Below, one piece after another: positions 8,173-15,332 of a stretch of DNA of 64,000 nucleotides. The stretch spans positions 1,364,001 to 1,428,000 of the forward strand of contig NZ_MPZV01000001.1 of the NCBI RefSeq assembly GCF_002020355.1, in the 5' to 3' direction. Origin of the DNA: Thioclava sediminum (GTDB lineage: Bacteria > Pseudomonadota > Alphaproteobacteria > Rhodobacterales > Rhodobacteraceae). Position numbers and translations under genes: made by a program. Below the pieces are notes generated by a model, which ran no database searches, was not told the DNA's origin, and was given only the letters and a program-made list of their open reading frames with translations. How positions within the stretch are numbered: position 1 is the stretch's first letter; every line of letters starts with the position of its first letter.

Positions 8173-8958
8173 TCAGCCTTTGACCCAAGCCCCATCGGGG
8201 CCCCGCGTGAATTCGTCGGCCCCGATTGGCTCGAAGCTCATGTCGCGCGCGCCATAGAGCGTGATCGACAGAGCGTCGCGCCCCCCTTCAATCACATTGA
8301 ACGTATTCGGCTCGCCGCGCAGCCGCGAGGACAGCCCCGTCCCCGCCTGCACGAACAGAATGCCAGGCACCGCCGAGAAGGGCGCCACCGATCCGCTGTG
8401 CAGATGCCCCGACAGCACGAGATCCGCGCCGCAGTCCGACATGCCCTCCAGCGCATCCCCTGCCCCATCCATGAGCGCCTTGTCGACTTCGGGCCCATGT
8501 TCGAGCGGATGGTGCATCACCGCGATTCGCAGCCGCTCGCCCGCCTCGCCGAACTCGCGACACAGCCGGGAGATCGTGCGCTCGGGCATCTTGCCGCGCT
8601 GCCAGGCGAAGCGGTTCACGGTATTCACGCCGACCGCCTTCAGGCGATCGGTCTCGAAAACTGGCTCCAGATTATGATTGATATCGGATTTGTAGCGCCC
8701 GAAGGGTTTGAGCATCCGCAGGAAGAGATTGTCGAGCGGTGTGTCATGGTTCCCAGGCACCGAAAGGGTTTCGCTTTCGATCTGCTCCACGAACAGCCGC
8801 GCCTGCGCGAACTGGCCGCGCCGGGCGCGCTGCGTGAAGTCCCCGGATATCACCGTCAGGTCCGGCGCGAGCCGGTTCACCGCCGTCAGCAGCGGCGCCT
8901 CAAGCTCGGGCAGGCTGCGCCCGAAATGCAGATCGGAAAGGTGAACGATACTGGTCAT
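8173..8958 (-). CDS. Calcineurin-like metallophosphoesterase
   Basis: The protein has 261 residues from the ATG at 8958 (MTSIVHLSDLHFG). The five metallophosphoesterase blocks are visible: 'HLSDLHFG', 'ISGDFTQRA', 'VPGNHD', 'VMHHPLEHG' and 'LSGHLHSG', giving a dinuclear metal site. It overlaps the upstream lipid-kinase gene by four bases (ATGA), so the two are co-translated. The fold covers cyclic-nucleotide phosphodiesterases and phospholipid or nucleotide pyrophosphatases. Pairing with a diacylglycerol-kinase-like protein points to a lipid-phosphate substrate, but that is only inference. Confidence 0.88.
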   Translation of the reverse strand: MTSIVHLSDLHFGRSLPELEAPLLTAVNRLAPDLTVISGDFTQRARRGQFAQARLFVEQIESETLSVPGNHDTPLDNLFLRMLKPFGRYKSDINHNLEPVFETDRLKAVGVNTVNRFAWQRGKMPERTISRLCREFGEAGERLRIAVMHHPLEHGPEVDKALMDGAGDALEGMSDCGADLVLSGHLHSGSVAPFSAVPGILFVQAGTGLSSRLRGEPNTFNVIEGGRDALSITLYGARDMSFEPIGADEFTRGPDGAWVKG

Positions 8959-10040
8959 GCGGTCGTGTCTTGGGTCTCGGTGTCCGTGTCCTTGGCTGGC
9001 AGCACGATCCAGAGCGGCGCGTCGGACATCTTGAAGCGGAAAGGGCTTTCTTCGCGGCACTTCTCACCGTCGAAGGCCAGCAACCCGCGCCCGCGGGCGG
9101 TTTCGATCTCGAAGGTTTTCGCACGGATCAATTCGTAATCCTCGCCCTGTTTGGTTTTGCGGCGCACCAGCCGCGACGACAGGCGGAAGAGGTCGCGACG
9201 GCTCTGTGCCTTCGCGACCAGCACGGCGAAGGCGTCGTCGCTGATGACCGTCGCCCCGTCGAGCCCGAAGAAATCGAGCTGATAGGCCGAGCGCGCGATG
9301 AAGACGAGCGCGGTGCGGCGGTTCCTGGTCTCCCCGTCCGCCGTGATCTTCAGGCGCATCGGGCGCTGGAAGCGCAGGAAAGTCTTGAAGACCGACCAAT
9401 GCGCAACGATCCGGCGACGGCCCCAGCGGGCGTAAATGTCTTCGCGTGCCTTGAGGATCGACGGATAGATACCGAGCGACGCGTTGTTCAGAAAAACTCG
9501 CCCGTTCACCTCGCCGACGCGGATCGGATGGGCGCTGCCCTCGCGGATCGCGCGCGCCGCCTCCTCCGCATCCTCGGAGAGGCGCAGCCCGCGCGCGAAG
9601 AAGTTGAACGTGCCGAGCGGCAGCACGGCCATCGGCACCTCCTGCCCCACCAGCGCGCCCGCGACGGCCATTGCAGTGCCGTCCCCACCGGCGGCGACGA
9701 TCATCTCCGCGCCATCGTCGAGCGCCTTGCGGACGGTCGCCACAATGTCGCTTTCCGGCGACCAGCGATAAAGGGACGCACCGTCACCAAGCGCATCCAT
9801 CGCGCGGCGGATCGCCTCTTCATCTTTAGCGTTGCCACCCGAAGAGGGGTTCGCGATCAGCGCGACCGCCTGCCGGCGTAATGCGACGCTTGGCTCCGGC
9901 GGGGTGCCATTCGTCAATTTTTCATCGCCCTTTTCGTCATTCAACCCGGACTGGAGCGCGGATTTCGCGTCTCGATCCACGAGGCCTTCAGGCCCCGTAT
10001 CATTCTCCGGTTTGACGGAATCCTTTGGCTCGGCAGTCAT
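8955..10040 (-). CDS. Diacylglycerol kinase-like (YegS/BmrU-type) lipid kinase
   Basis: This 361-residue protein has an acidic, low-complexity N-terminal extension (about 55 residues) before the DAGK catalytic domain. Hallmarks are 'VALIANPSSGGNAK', the nucleotide loop 'AAGGDGTAMAVAGAL' and 'PLGTFNFFARGL'. Family members phosphorylate diacylglycerol, sphingoid bases or related lipids at the membrane. It is first in a two-gene unit with the metallophosphoesterase, with stop and start overlapping as ATGA, so a lipid phosphorylation/hydrolysis pair is plausible. It lies between ectoine synthesis and a compatible-solute importer. Its leader has a small GCGGC/GCCGC hairpin at 10058-10073. Confidence 0.85.
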   Translation of the reverse strand: MTAEPKDSVKPENDTGPEGLVDRDAKSALQSGLNDEKGDEKLTNGTPPEPSVALRRQAVALIANPSSGGNAKDEEAIRRAMDALGDGASLYRWSPESDIVATVRKALDDGAEMIVAAGGDGTAMAVAGALVGQEVPMAVLPLGTFNFFARGLRLSEDAEEAARAIREGSAHPIRVGEVNGRVFLNNASLGIYPSILKAREDIYARWGRRRIVAHWSVFKTFLRFQRPMRLKITADGETRNRRTALVFIARSAYQLDFFGLDGATVISDDAFAVLVAKAQSRRDLFRLSSRLVRRKTKQGEDYELIRAKTFEIETARGRGLLAFDGEKCREESPFRFKMSDAPLWIVLPAKDTDTETQDTTA

Positions 10041-10125
10041 GATGTCACCTCTTCGTCGCGGCTGTAACGCCGCAGGGAGGTGGAAAGGTCCGTGAAAAGG
10101 TTGCGCCTCGGGACTTGGTTATTTA

Positions 10126-10140
10126 CGACATAGAGTGTCG
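10126..10140. promoter_or_regulatory. CGACA-N5-TGTCG inverted repeat in the proX upstream region
   Basis: In the 249-base gap between the lipid kinase (minus) and proX (plus), CGACATAGAGTGTCG has 5-bp perfect arms. It lies 150 bases upstream of proX and could be an operator for either divergent gene. Nothing else recognisable was seen in the gap apart from the proX ribosome site (AGGAGAACTGT) and the small hairpin at 10058-10073. Confidence 0.3.
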
Positions 10141-10289
10141 GAATTTGGCAAGTCTTGCGACCGTTATCGCGTGAGCGTGACTGTGCGAAGATTCCAACCT
10201 GGGGAAAAACCGGGACTTAACGCGACCGATATCACGGCGGCAGCCCGCGCGGATCGCTTCAATCAAAGCTGCCACAACAGGAGAACTGT

Positions 10290-11297
10290 ATGAACAAGAA
10301 AGCGCTTGCTGCGTTACTGACGGCACTGCCGCTGGCGACCTTCTCGGCGCCCGCCTTCGCCGCCGATGGCGAATGTGGCTCCGTTACCGAGGCCGAAATG
10401 AACTGGGCTTCGGCCGGGGTCGCTGCTTGGGTCGACAAGATCATTCTCGAAAACGGCTACGGCTGTGACGTGACGCTGGTGACCGGCGACACGATGCCCA
10501 CCTTCACCTCGATGAACGAGAAGGGCGAGCCCGACATCGCACCCGAGCTTTGGGTGAACGCGGTGAAGGTCGCGCTCGACAAGGCCGTCAGCGAAGATCG
10601 CCTCGTGATCGCTGCCGAAATCCTCAAGGATGGCGGCGAAGAAGGCTGGTGGATCCCGAAATACGTCGCCGACGAGCACCCCGAGATCAAGACGGTCGAC
10701 GATGCGCTGGCGCATCCCGATCTGTTCCCCGATCCGGAAGAACCCTCGATCGGTGGCGTCTACAACTGCCCGTCGGGATGGAACTGCCAGATCTCGACCG
10801 CGAACCGCTTCAAGGCTCACAAGGCCGAGGAGAAGGGCTTCAAGCTGGTCGACACCGGTTCGGCTGCGGGCCTCGACGGCTCGATCGCCAATGCCTACGA
10901 GTCCAAGAAGGGCTGGCTGGGCTACTACTGGGCCCCGACCGCGATCCTCGGCAAATACCCGATGGTCAAGCTCGACGCGGGCGTCGAGGGCGACAAGGAA
11001 GCCTGGGACAAGTGCAACTCGCAGGCCGATTGCGTCGATCCCAAGCCCAACGCCTACCCGACTTCGGACGTGTACACGGTCGTGACCAAGGAGTTCGCCG
11101 AGAACAACGCGGTGGCGATGGACTACCTTGGCAAGCGTGAATGGTCGAACAAGACCGTGGGCGAATTCCTCGCATGGCAGGCCGACAACCAAGGCACCAA
11201 CGAGGACACCGCTTACTACTTCCTCGAGAACTATCCGGACGTCTGGAAGGCTTGGCTTTCTGACGATGTGATCAAGAAGGTCGAGGACGCGCTCTGA
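10290..11297 (+). CDS. proX: Glycine betaine/proline-type ABC transporter, substrate-binding protein
   Basis: The protein has 335 residues with an N-terminal signal peptide (MNKKALAALLTALPLATFSA, cleavage after AFA near residue 24). The mature part matches OpuAC/ProX-type binding proteins, with aromatic-rich segments 'PELWVN', 'EGWWIPKY', 'CPSGWNCQ' and 'LGYYWAPT' that would form the cation-pi cage for a quaternary ammonium ligand. It opens a proX-proW-proV operon with an intrinsic-terminator-like hairpin just after it, typical of systems needing excess binding protein. Betaine, proline betaine or ectoine-like ligands are all possible. The symbol is given for the closest named family. Confidence 0.85.
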   Translation: MNKKALAALLTALPLATFSAPAFAADGECGSVTEAEMNWASAGVAAWVDKIILENGYGCDVTLVTGDTMPTFTSMNEKGEPDIAPELWVNAVKVALDKAVSEDRLVIAAEILKDGGEEGWWIPKYVADEHPEIKTVDDALAHPDLFPDPEEPSIGGVYNCPSGWNCQISTANRFKAHKAEEKGFKLVDTGSAAGLDGSIANAYESKKGWLGYYWAPTAILGKYPMVKLDAGVEGDKEAWDKCNSQADCVDPKPNAYPTSDVYTVVTKEFAENNAVAMDYLGKREWSNKTVGEFLAWQADNQGTNEDTAYYFLENYPDVWKAWLSDDVIKKVEDAL

Positions 11298-11316
11298 GCG
11301 GGCGATCCGAGATTTT

Positions 11317-11353
11317 GGCGCGCGTGAGGGGAGCCTCGCGCGCGTTTTCTTTT
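11317..11353 (+). terminator. Attenuator/terminator between proX and proW
   Basis: CGCGCGTGAGG (11319-11329) pairs with CCTCGCGCGCG (11334-11344), giving an 11-bp stem with one G-U pair and a GGAG loop, followed by TTTTCTTTT. It lies within an operon, so partial termination would give more binding protein than permease and ATPase. Confidence 0.8.
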
Positions 11354-11389
11354 AACCGGCGCAAATAATCGACCGGAGGACATAACAAG

Positions 11390-12301
11390 ATGGCATCTTC
11401 ATGCTGGGGCTTGCCGGAACTGATGTGTGAGTTCCCTTCCCTTCCCAACTCCACCCTGCGCCACATGCGCATGGGCATCGACGACGGGTTTCGCGGCATC
11501 GTCCGCGCCTATTCCGATCAAATCGACGCGGCCACCCGGCCGCTTCAATGGTTTCTCAACACTCTCGAACACGCCTTCGTGGACACGCCGTGGTTCATCA
11601 TCTTCGCGCTGATCCTCGTCGTGGTGTGGTTCGCCTCGCGCAATCCGAAGATCGTGCTCGGCTCGTCCATGGGCCTTGCCTTCATCGGCATCTTCGGACT
11701 GTGGGAAGACACGATGACCACCCTCGCGATGGTCACCGTGGCGACGCTGATCGCGATCATCCTCGGCCTGCCGATCGGCATCCTGATGGCGCGCTCGGAC
11801 CGGATGCAGAAAATCCTGACGCCGGTGCTCGACGTCATGCAGACCATGCCATCCTTCGTCTACCTGATCCCGGTCGTCGTGATCTTCGGTATCGGCAAGG
11901 TGCCCGGCGTGATCGCCGTGGTGATCTACGCGATTCCGCCGATGATCCGCCTGACCAATCTGGGCATCCGCCTCGTGGACAAGGAAGTCATCGAAGCCGC
12001 GGACGCCTTCGGCGCCAACCCCCGTCAGAAGCTCTGGGGCGTGCAGCTCCCGCTGTCGCTGCCCACGATCATGGCGGGCGTCAACCAGACCATCATGATG
12101 GCGCTGGCGATGGTCGTCGTGGCCTCGATGGTCGGCGTTGGTGGCCTCGGTAAAAACGTGCTGCAGGCGATTAACAACCAGTTCTTCACCATCGGCTTCC
12201 TGAACGGCTTTGCACTCGTTGCGATCGCGATCATCTTCGACCGCGCGAGCCAGGCGTTCGGCAAGCGGCTGCAGAAACATTCGGAGGCTGGCCATGACTG
12301 A
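11390..12301 (+). CDS. proW: Glycine betaine/proline-type ABC transporter, permease
   Basis: This 303-residue inner-membrane permease has a hydrophilic N-terminal tail of about 65 residues and then six or so membrane segments. The cytoplasmic coupling region 'EAADAFGANPRQKLWGVQLP' is the conserved EAA loop. 'IGILMARSDRMQKILTPVLD' and 'LDVMQTMPSFVYLIP' are typical of the ProW/OpuAB family. The GGAGGA ribosome site is 9-10 bases upstream. The stop overlaps the start of proV by eight bases, so the two subunits are co-translated. It pairs with ProX and ProV for sodium-independent, ATP-driven solute import under osmotic stress. Confidence 0.92.
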   Translation: MASSCWGLPELMCEFPSLPNSTLRHMRMGIDDGFRGIVRAYSDQIDAATRPLQWFLNTLEHAFVDTPWFIIFALILVVVWFASRNPKIVLGSSMGLAFIGIFGLWEDTMTTLAMVTVATLIAIILGLPIGILMARSDRMQKILTPVLDVMQTMPSFVYLIPVVVIFGIGKVPGVIAVVIYAIPPMIRLTNLGIRLVDKEVIEAADAFGANPRQKLWGVQLPLSLPTIMAGVNQTIMMALAMVVVASMVGVGGLGKNVLQAINNQFFTIGFLNGFALVAIAIIFDRASQAFGKRLQKHSEAGHD

Positions 12302-13394
12302 TGCCACGACCAACACCGATACCGGCAACCGCTCGGGCATCGAGATCCGCAATCTCTACAAGATCTTCGGGGCGCGCCCCAAGGATTACGTGGAGAAGGT
12401 GCAGGCCGGCATGGGCAAGGAAGAGCTCAACGACAAGCACAAGCACGTTCTGGGCCTGCAAGACATCAATCTTACCCTGCCGCCGGGCAAGATCTCGGTG
12501 ATCATGGGCCTGTCGGGCTCGGGCAAGTCGACGCTCATCCGCCACATCAACGGGCTGATCATGCCCACGGCCGGGGAGATCCTCTATAACGGCCGCGACG
12601 TGGTGAAGATGAACGAAGAGGAGCTGCGGGAATTCCGTCGCCATGAGACGGCGATGGTGTTCCAGAAGTTCGCGCTTCTGCCGCACCGGACCGTGCTGGA
12701 AAACACCTGCTACGGGCTGGATATCCAAGGGGTCGACCGGTCGAAATCGGAACCGATCGCGAAGAAATGGATCGAGCGCGTCGGGCTCGCGGGCTACGAG
12801 GATAACTATCCGAACCAGCTCTCGGGCGGGATGCAGCAGCGGGTGGGCCTTGCCCGCGCGCTGGCCAACGACGCGGACATCCTGCTGATGGACGAGGCCT
12901 TCTCGGCACTCGATCCGCTGATCCGGATGGATATGCAGAAGGTGCTTCTGGACCTGCAGGCCGAGCTGAAGAAGACGATCGTCTTCATCACCCACGACCT
13001 CGACGAGGCGCTGCGCCTTGGCGACAAGATCGCCATCCTGCGGGACGGGGCGCTCAATCAGGTCGGCACGGGGCAGGAAATCGTGCTGCGCCCGGCGAAC
13101 GAGTACATCGCCGAGTTCGTGCGCGAGGTGAACCGTGGCCGGGTCATCCGCGCCGAAACCATCGCGCTGCCGCTGCCCGAGGGCGAGTTGCCGAAGATGA
13201 AGGTGAAAGCCAGCTCGGTGCTCGAAAAGATCGCGCGCCGGATGGCCGATGCCGAGGTGCGCACGGCGACGGTTGTCGACGCAGCCAACAAGCCGATCGG
13301 CATGGTCGACATGACGACGATCCTGACCGCCATGGTGACGCCCGCAAGCGTCGAAGAAGGCGATGACGAGGTCGAGGAAGACAGCGCCGCCTGA
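12294..13394 (+). CDS. proV: Glycine betaine/proline-type ABC transporter, ATP-binding protein with CBS region
   Basis: The protein has 366 residues from the ATG at 12294 (MTDATTNTDTGNRSGIEIRN); 28 open codons upstream belong to proW in another frame. The ATPase core has Walker A GLSGSGKST, the Q-loop 'VFQKFALLPHRTV', signature LSGGMQQRVGLARAL, Walker B 'ILLMDEAFSALDP' and the H-loop 'ITHDLDEAL'. A C-terminal CBS-like region follows (about 290-360), which in OpuA acts as an ionic-strength sensor. An N-terminal insertion 'ARPKDYVEKVQAGMGKEELN' is typical of this ProV branch. It is the last gene of proXWV and is followed by a GC hairpin. Confidence 0.94.
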   Translation: MTDATTNTDTGNRSGIEIRNLYKIFGARPKDYVEKVQAGMGKEELNDKHKHVLGLQDINLTLPPGKISVIMGLSGSGKSTLIRHINGLIMPTAGEILYNGRDVVKMNEEELREFRRHETAMVFQKFALLPHRTVLENTCYGLDIQGVDRSKSEPIAKKWIERVGLAGYEDNYPNQLSGGMQQRVGLARALANDADILLMDEAFSALDPLIRMDMQKVLLDLQAELKKTIVFITHDLDEALRLGDKIAILRDGALNQVGTGQEIVLRPANEYIAEFVREVNRGRVIRAETIALPLPEGELPKMKVKASSVLEKIARRMADAEVRTATVVDAANKPIGMVDMTTILTAMVTPASVEEGDDEVEEDSAA

Positions 13395-13402
13395 AGACTA
13401 CG

Positions 13403-13428
13403 GGGTCGCCGCGTCAGCGTGGCGGCCC
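13403..13428 (+). terminator. Hairpin downstream of proV
   Basis: GGGTCGCCGCG pairs with CGTGGCGGCCC over 11 pairs, including two G-U pairs, around a TCAG loop, eight bases after the proV stop and before the convergent small gene. There is no T-run, so termination would be factor-aided or weak. Confidence 0.45.
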
Positions 13429-13444
13429 TGCCGGGCCAGTGCCG

Positions 13445-13747
13445 TCAGAGCCAGCTGGGTCCACGACGCGACAATCGCGTCATATTGGCGCTGGTGTGGT
13501 TTCCGATCTGCGTGATCGACGCCGAAATCGCCCGATCCGCCGTTTGCCCCCGTAGAAGCGCGAATGCGGCAGCCTCCGCCGCAGCTACGACCGCCACGGG
13601 CTTTTCCTGCACCATCTGGAGCGATTCGAGCGGGGAGACATCCCAGAGCCCCATCATTCCCGCGACGCGCATCGAAATCACCGCTTGGGCCTCAAAGCCG
13701 ATCCGCGCGGCCTCGAAGCCGATACGCATAAAAGACAGGGGATCCAT
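13445..13747 (-). CDS. Small conserved phasin-like protein of unknown function
   Basis: This 100-residue protein starts at the ATG at 13747 (MDPLSFMRIGFEAARIGFEA) with TAGGAGTTTAT as ribosome site. It is alanine-rich and predicted mainly helical ('EKPVAVVAAAEAAAFALLRG'), with a basic C-terminal tail 'HTSANMTRLSRR'. Short Rhodobacteraceae proteins with the same plan (MDP start, helical Met/Ala core, basic end) are often labelled 'antifreeze protein' in databases, a label with no functional basis that I know of. The pattern recalls phasins and other surface-coating helical proteins. It is convergent with proV and monocistronic. Confidence 0.65.
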   Translation of the reverse strand: MDPLSFMRIGFEAARIGFEAQAVISMRVAGMMGLWDVSPLESLQMVQEKPVAVVAAAEAAAFALLRGQTADRAISASITQIGNHTSANMTRLSRRGPSWL

Positions 13748-14065
13748 ATAAACTCCTAAAACCAGACATCGCTGCAAAGCGACGTCAGGTCGTCAGGATC
13801 GCAGGTACAGGTTGAGATAATGCACTCTTCTTCACCGTCGAGCACAGAAAAATCAGATTTTCGCGAGGTGAGCATTCGTGAAGCCCTGTAATTGCTCTGA
13901 CGCACAGACTTTCCGCCTTGCCTTCACGGCACTGTGACCCATCCTTTTAACGTCACTCGCGTATTGACATGACAAGGACGTGAACCAAATGGTTCAGAAA
14001 TCGCGCGCAGCTCGGCCGGCGGGGTCGTATTTGCGTGCAAACAGGGATTTTGACGGGACAGCCAA
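13748..14065. other. 318-base intergenic control region upstream of the RND efflux genes
   Basis: No gene was seen here. The left end holds the ribosome site of the small minus-strand gene and two near-direct repeats, CGTCAGG and TCGTCAGG. The right end holds a TTGACA box (13964-13969) and the inverted repeat described separately. The middle shows no recognised element. Confidence 0.6.
13964..13996 (+). promoter_or_regulatory. TTGACA box and TGAACC-N4-GGTTCA operator-like repeat before the RND operon
   Basis: TTGACA at 13964-13969 is a consensus -35. The 16-base inverted repeat TGAACCAAATGGTTCA at 13981-13996, with perfect 6-bp arms, falls where the -10 would lie (about 13987). A dimeric repressor of the TetR/AcrR class, common for RND pumps, would block the promoter here. 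No tetR gene is adjacent, so any regulator must be encoded elsewhere. It lies 70 bases upstream of the first ATG. Confidence 0.5.
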
Positions 14066-15322
14066 ATGATCAAACGCCTCCTCATCGCCCTCGTCGCGCT
14101 CATCCTCGTGGTGGGTGGCGTCGTCGGCTACAATCTTTTCCGCTCGAAGATGATCGCGCAGTTCTTCGCAAACATGACGCAGCCCCCCGTGGCGGTTTCG
14201 GTCAGCGAAGTGAAGCCGATCACCTGGCAGCCGGGCCTCGAGGCGATCGGCACCGCCGCCGCCGTGCGCGGCACCGAACTGGCCGTCGAAATGGGCGGCA
14301 CCGTGCAGGAGATCCATTTCAAGGCGAATGACAAGGTCGAGAAGGGCCAGGTCCTCATGCAGATCGACGACAGCTCCGAGCGCGCCGATCTGGCCTCGGC
14401 CAAGGCCGCGCAGGATCTGGCGGAGACCAATCTCAAGCGCGCACGCCAGCTTGCCGACCGGGGCGTGTCCGCCACGTCCAATCTCGATCAGGCTGAAGCC
14501 AGCGCGCAGGAAGCGCGCGCAAGCGTCGCGAAGCTGCAGGCCGTGCTCGAGAAGAAGCGCCTGACCGCGCCCTTCGCAGGCATCATCGGCATCCCGCAGG
14601 TGGAGGTCGGTCAGTATGTCGGCACCGGCACCACCTATGCGACGCTGCAGGATCGCGACCACATGCGCGTCGATTTCACCCTGTCCGAACAGCAGGCGCG
14701 TCACGCCGAAGCGGGCCAGACCGTCAAGGTGAAGACCGAGGACGGCTCGGTCGATCTGGAAGGCAAGATCACCGGCATCGAGCCCAAGATCGACCCGAAT
14801 TCGCGGCTCGTGACCCTGCGCGCCGAGGTGCCCAATGGCGAAGGAAAGCTGACGCCCGGCCAGTTCGTCCATGTCACGGTCGTGCTGCCCTCCGAGGACA
14901 ACGTGATCGCGCTGCCGCAAACGGTGGTGAGCTCCAACCTCTACGGCGACTCGGTCTTCGTGGTGCGCAAGCAAACGCCCGAAGGCGCGGACCAGCCGCA
15001 ACTGGTGGCCAAGCAGGTCTTCATCACGCTCGGACGCCGCTCGGGCACGCTCGTCGAAGTGACGAAGGGGCTGAAGGCGGGCGACATGGTCGTCAACGCG
15101 GGCCAGAACAAGCTGAACTCCGGCGCGACGGTGAGCATCGACAACGCGATTTCGCCCGATCCCGACGCGCCTTCCACCGAAGAGGTGATGAAAGCCTTCG
15201 GCATGGAGGGCAACGCGCAGGCAAACTCCGACGCGACGTCGGACGCTTCCGCGGATAGCGCTTCGGACGCCGCCTCTGACGGGGCATCGGACACGACATC
15301 AGACGGCGCGAAGGCGCAGTAA
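14066..15322 (+). CDS. RND efflux periplasmic adaptor (membrane fusion protein)
   Basis: The 418-residue adaptor starts with a membrane anchor 'MIKRLLIALVALILVVGGVV'. It then shows the HlyD/MFP plan: a first biotinyl-lipoyl half 'VEMGGTVQEIHFKANDKVEK', a coiled-coil hairpin at about 110-165 ('LAETNLKRARQLADRG', 'QEARASVAKLQAVLEKKRL'), the second lipoyl half 'APFAGIIGIPQVEVGQYV', then beta-barrel and membrane-proximal domains. The last 35 residues are a Ser/Asp/Ala low-complexity tail, which is unusual for the family. It is 10 bases from the RND pump gene, so they form an operon. No outer-membrane factor is encoded nearby, so it presumably uses a TolC located elsewhere. Confidence 0.92.
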   Translation: MIKRLLIALVALILVVGGVVGYNLFRSKMIAQFFANMTQPPVAVSVSEVKPITWQPGLEAIGTAAAVRGTELAVEMGGTVQEIHFKANDKVEKGQVLMQIDDSSERADLASAKAAQDLAETNLKRARQLADRGVSATSNLDQAEASAQEARASVAKLQAVLEKKRLTAPFAGIIGIPQVEVGQYVGTGTTYATLQDRDHMRVDFTLSEQQARHAEAGQTVKVKTEDGSVDLEGKITGIEPKIDPNSRLVTLRAEVPNGEGKLTPGQFVHVTVVLPSEDNVIALPQTVVSSNLYGDSVFVVRKQTPEGADQPQLVAKQVFITLGRRSGTLVEVTKGLKAGDMVVNAGQNKLNSGATVSIDNAISPDPDAPSTEEVMKAFGMEGNAQANSDATSDASADSASDAASDGASDTTSDGAKAQ

Positions 15323-15332
15323 GGCCAAGCCC

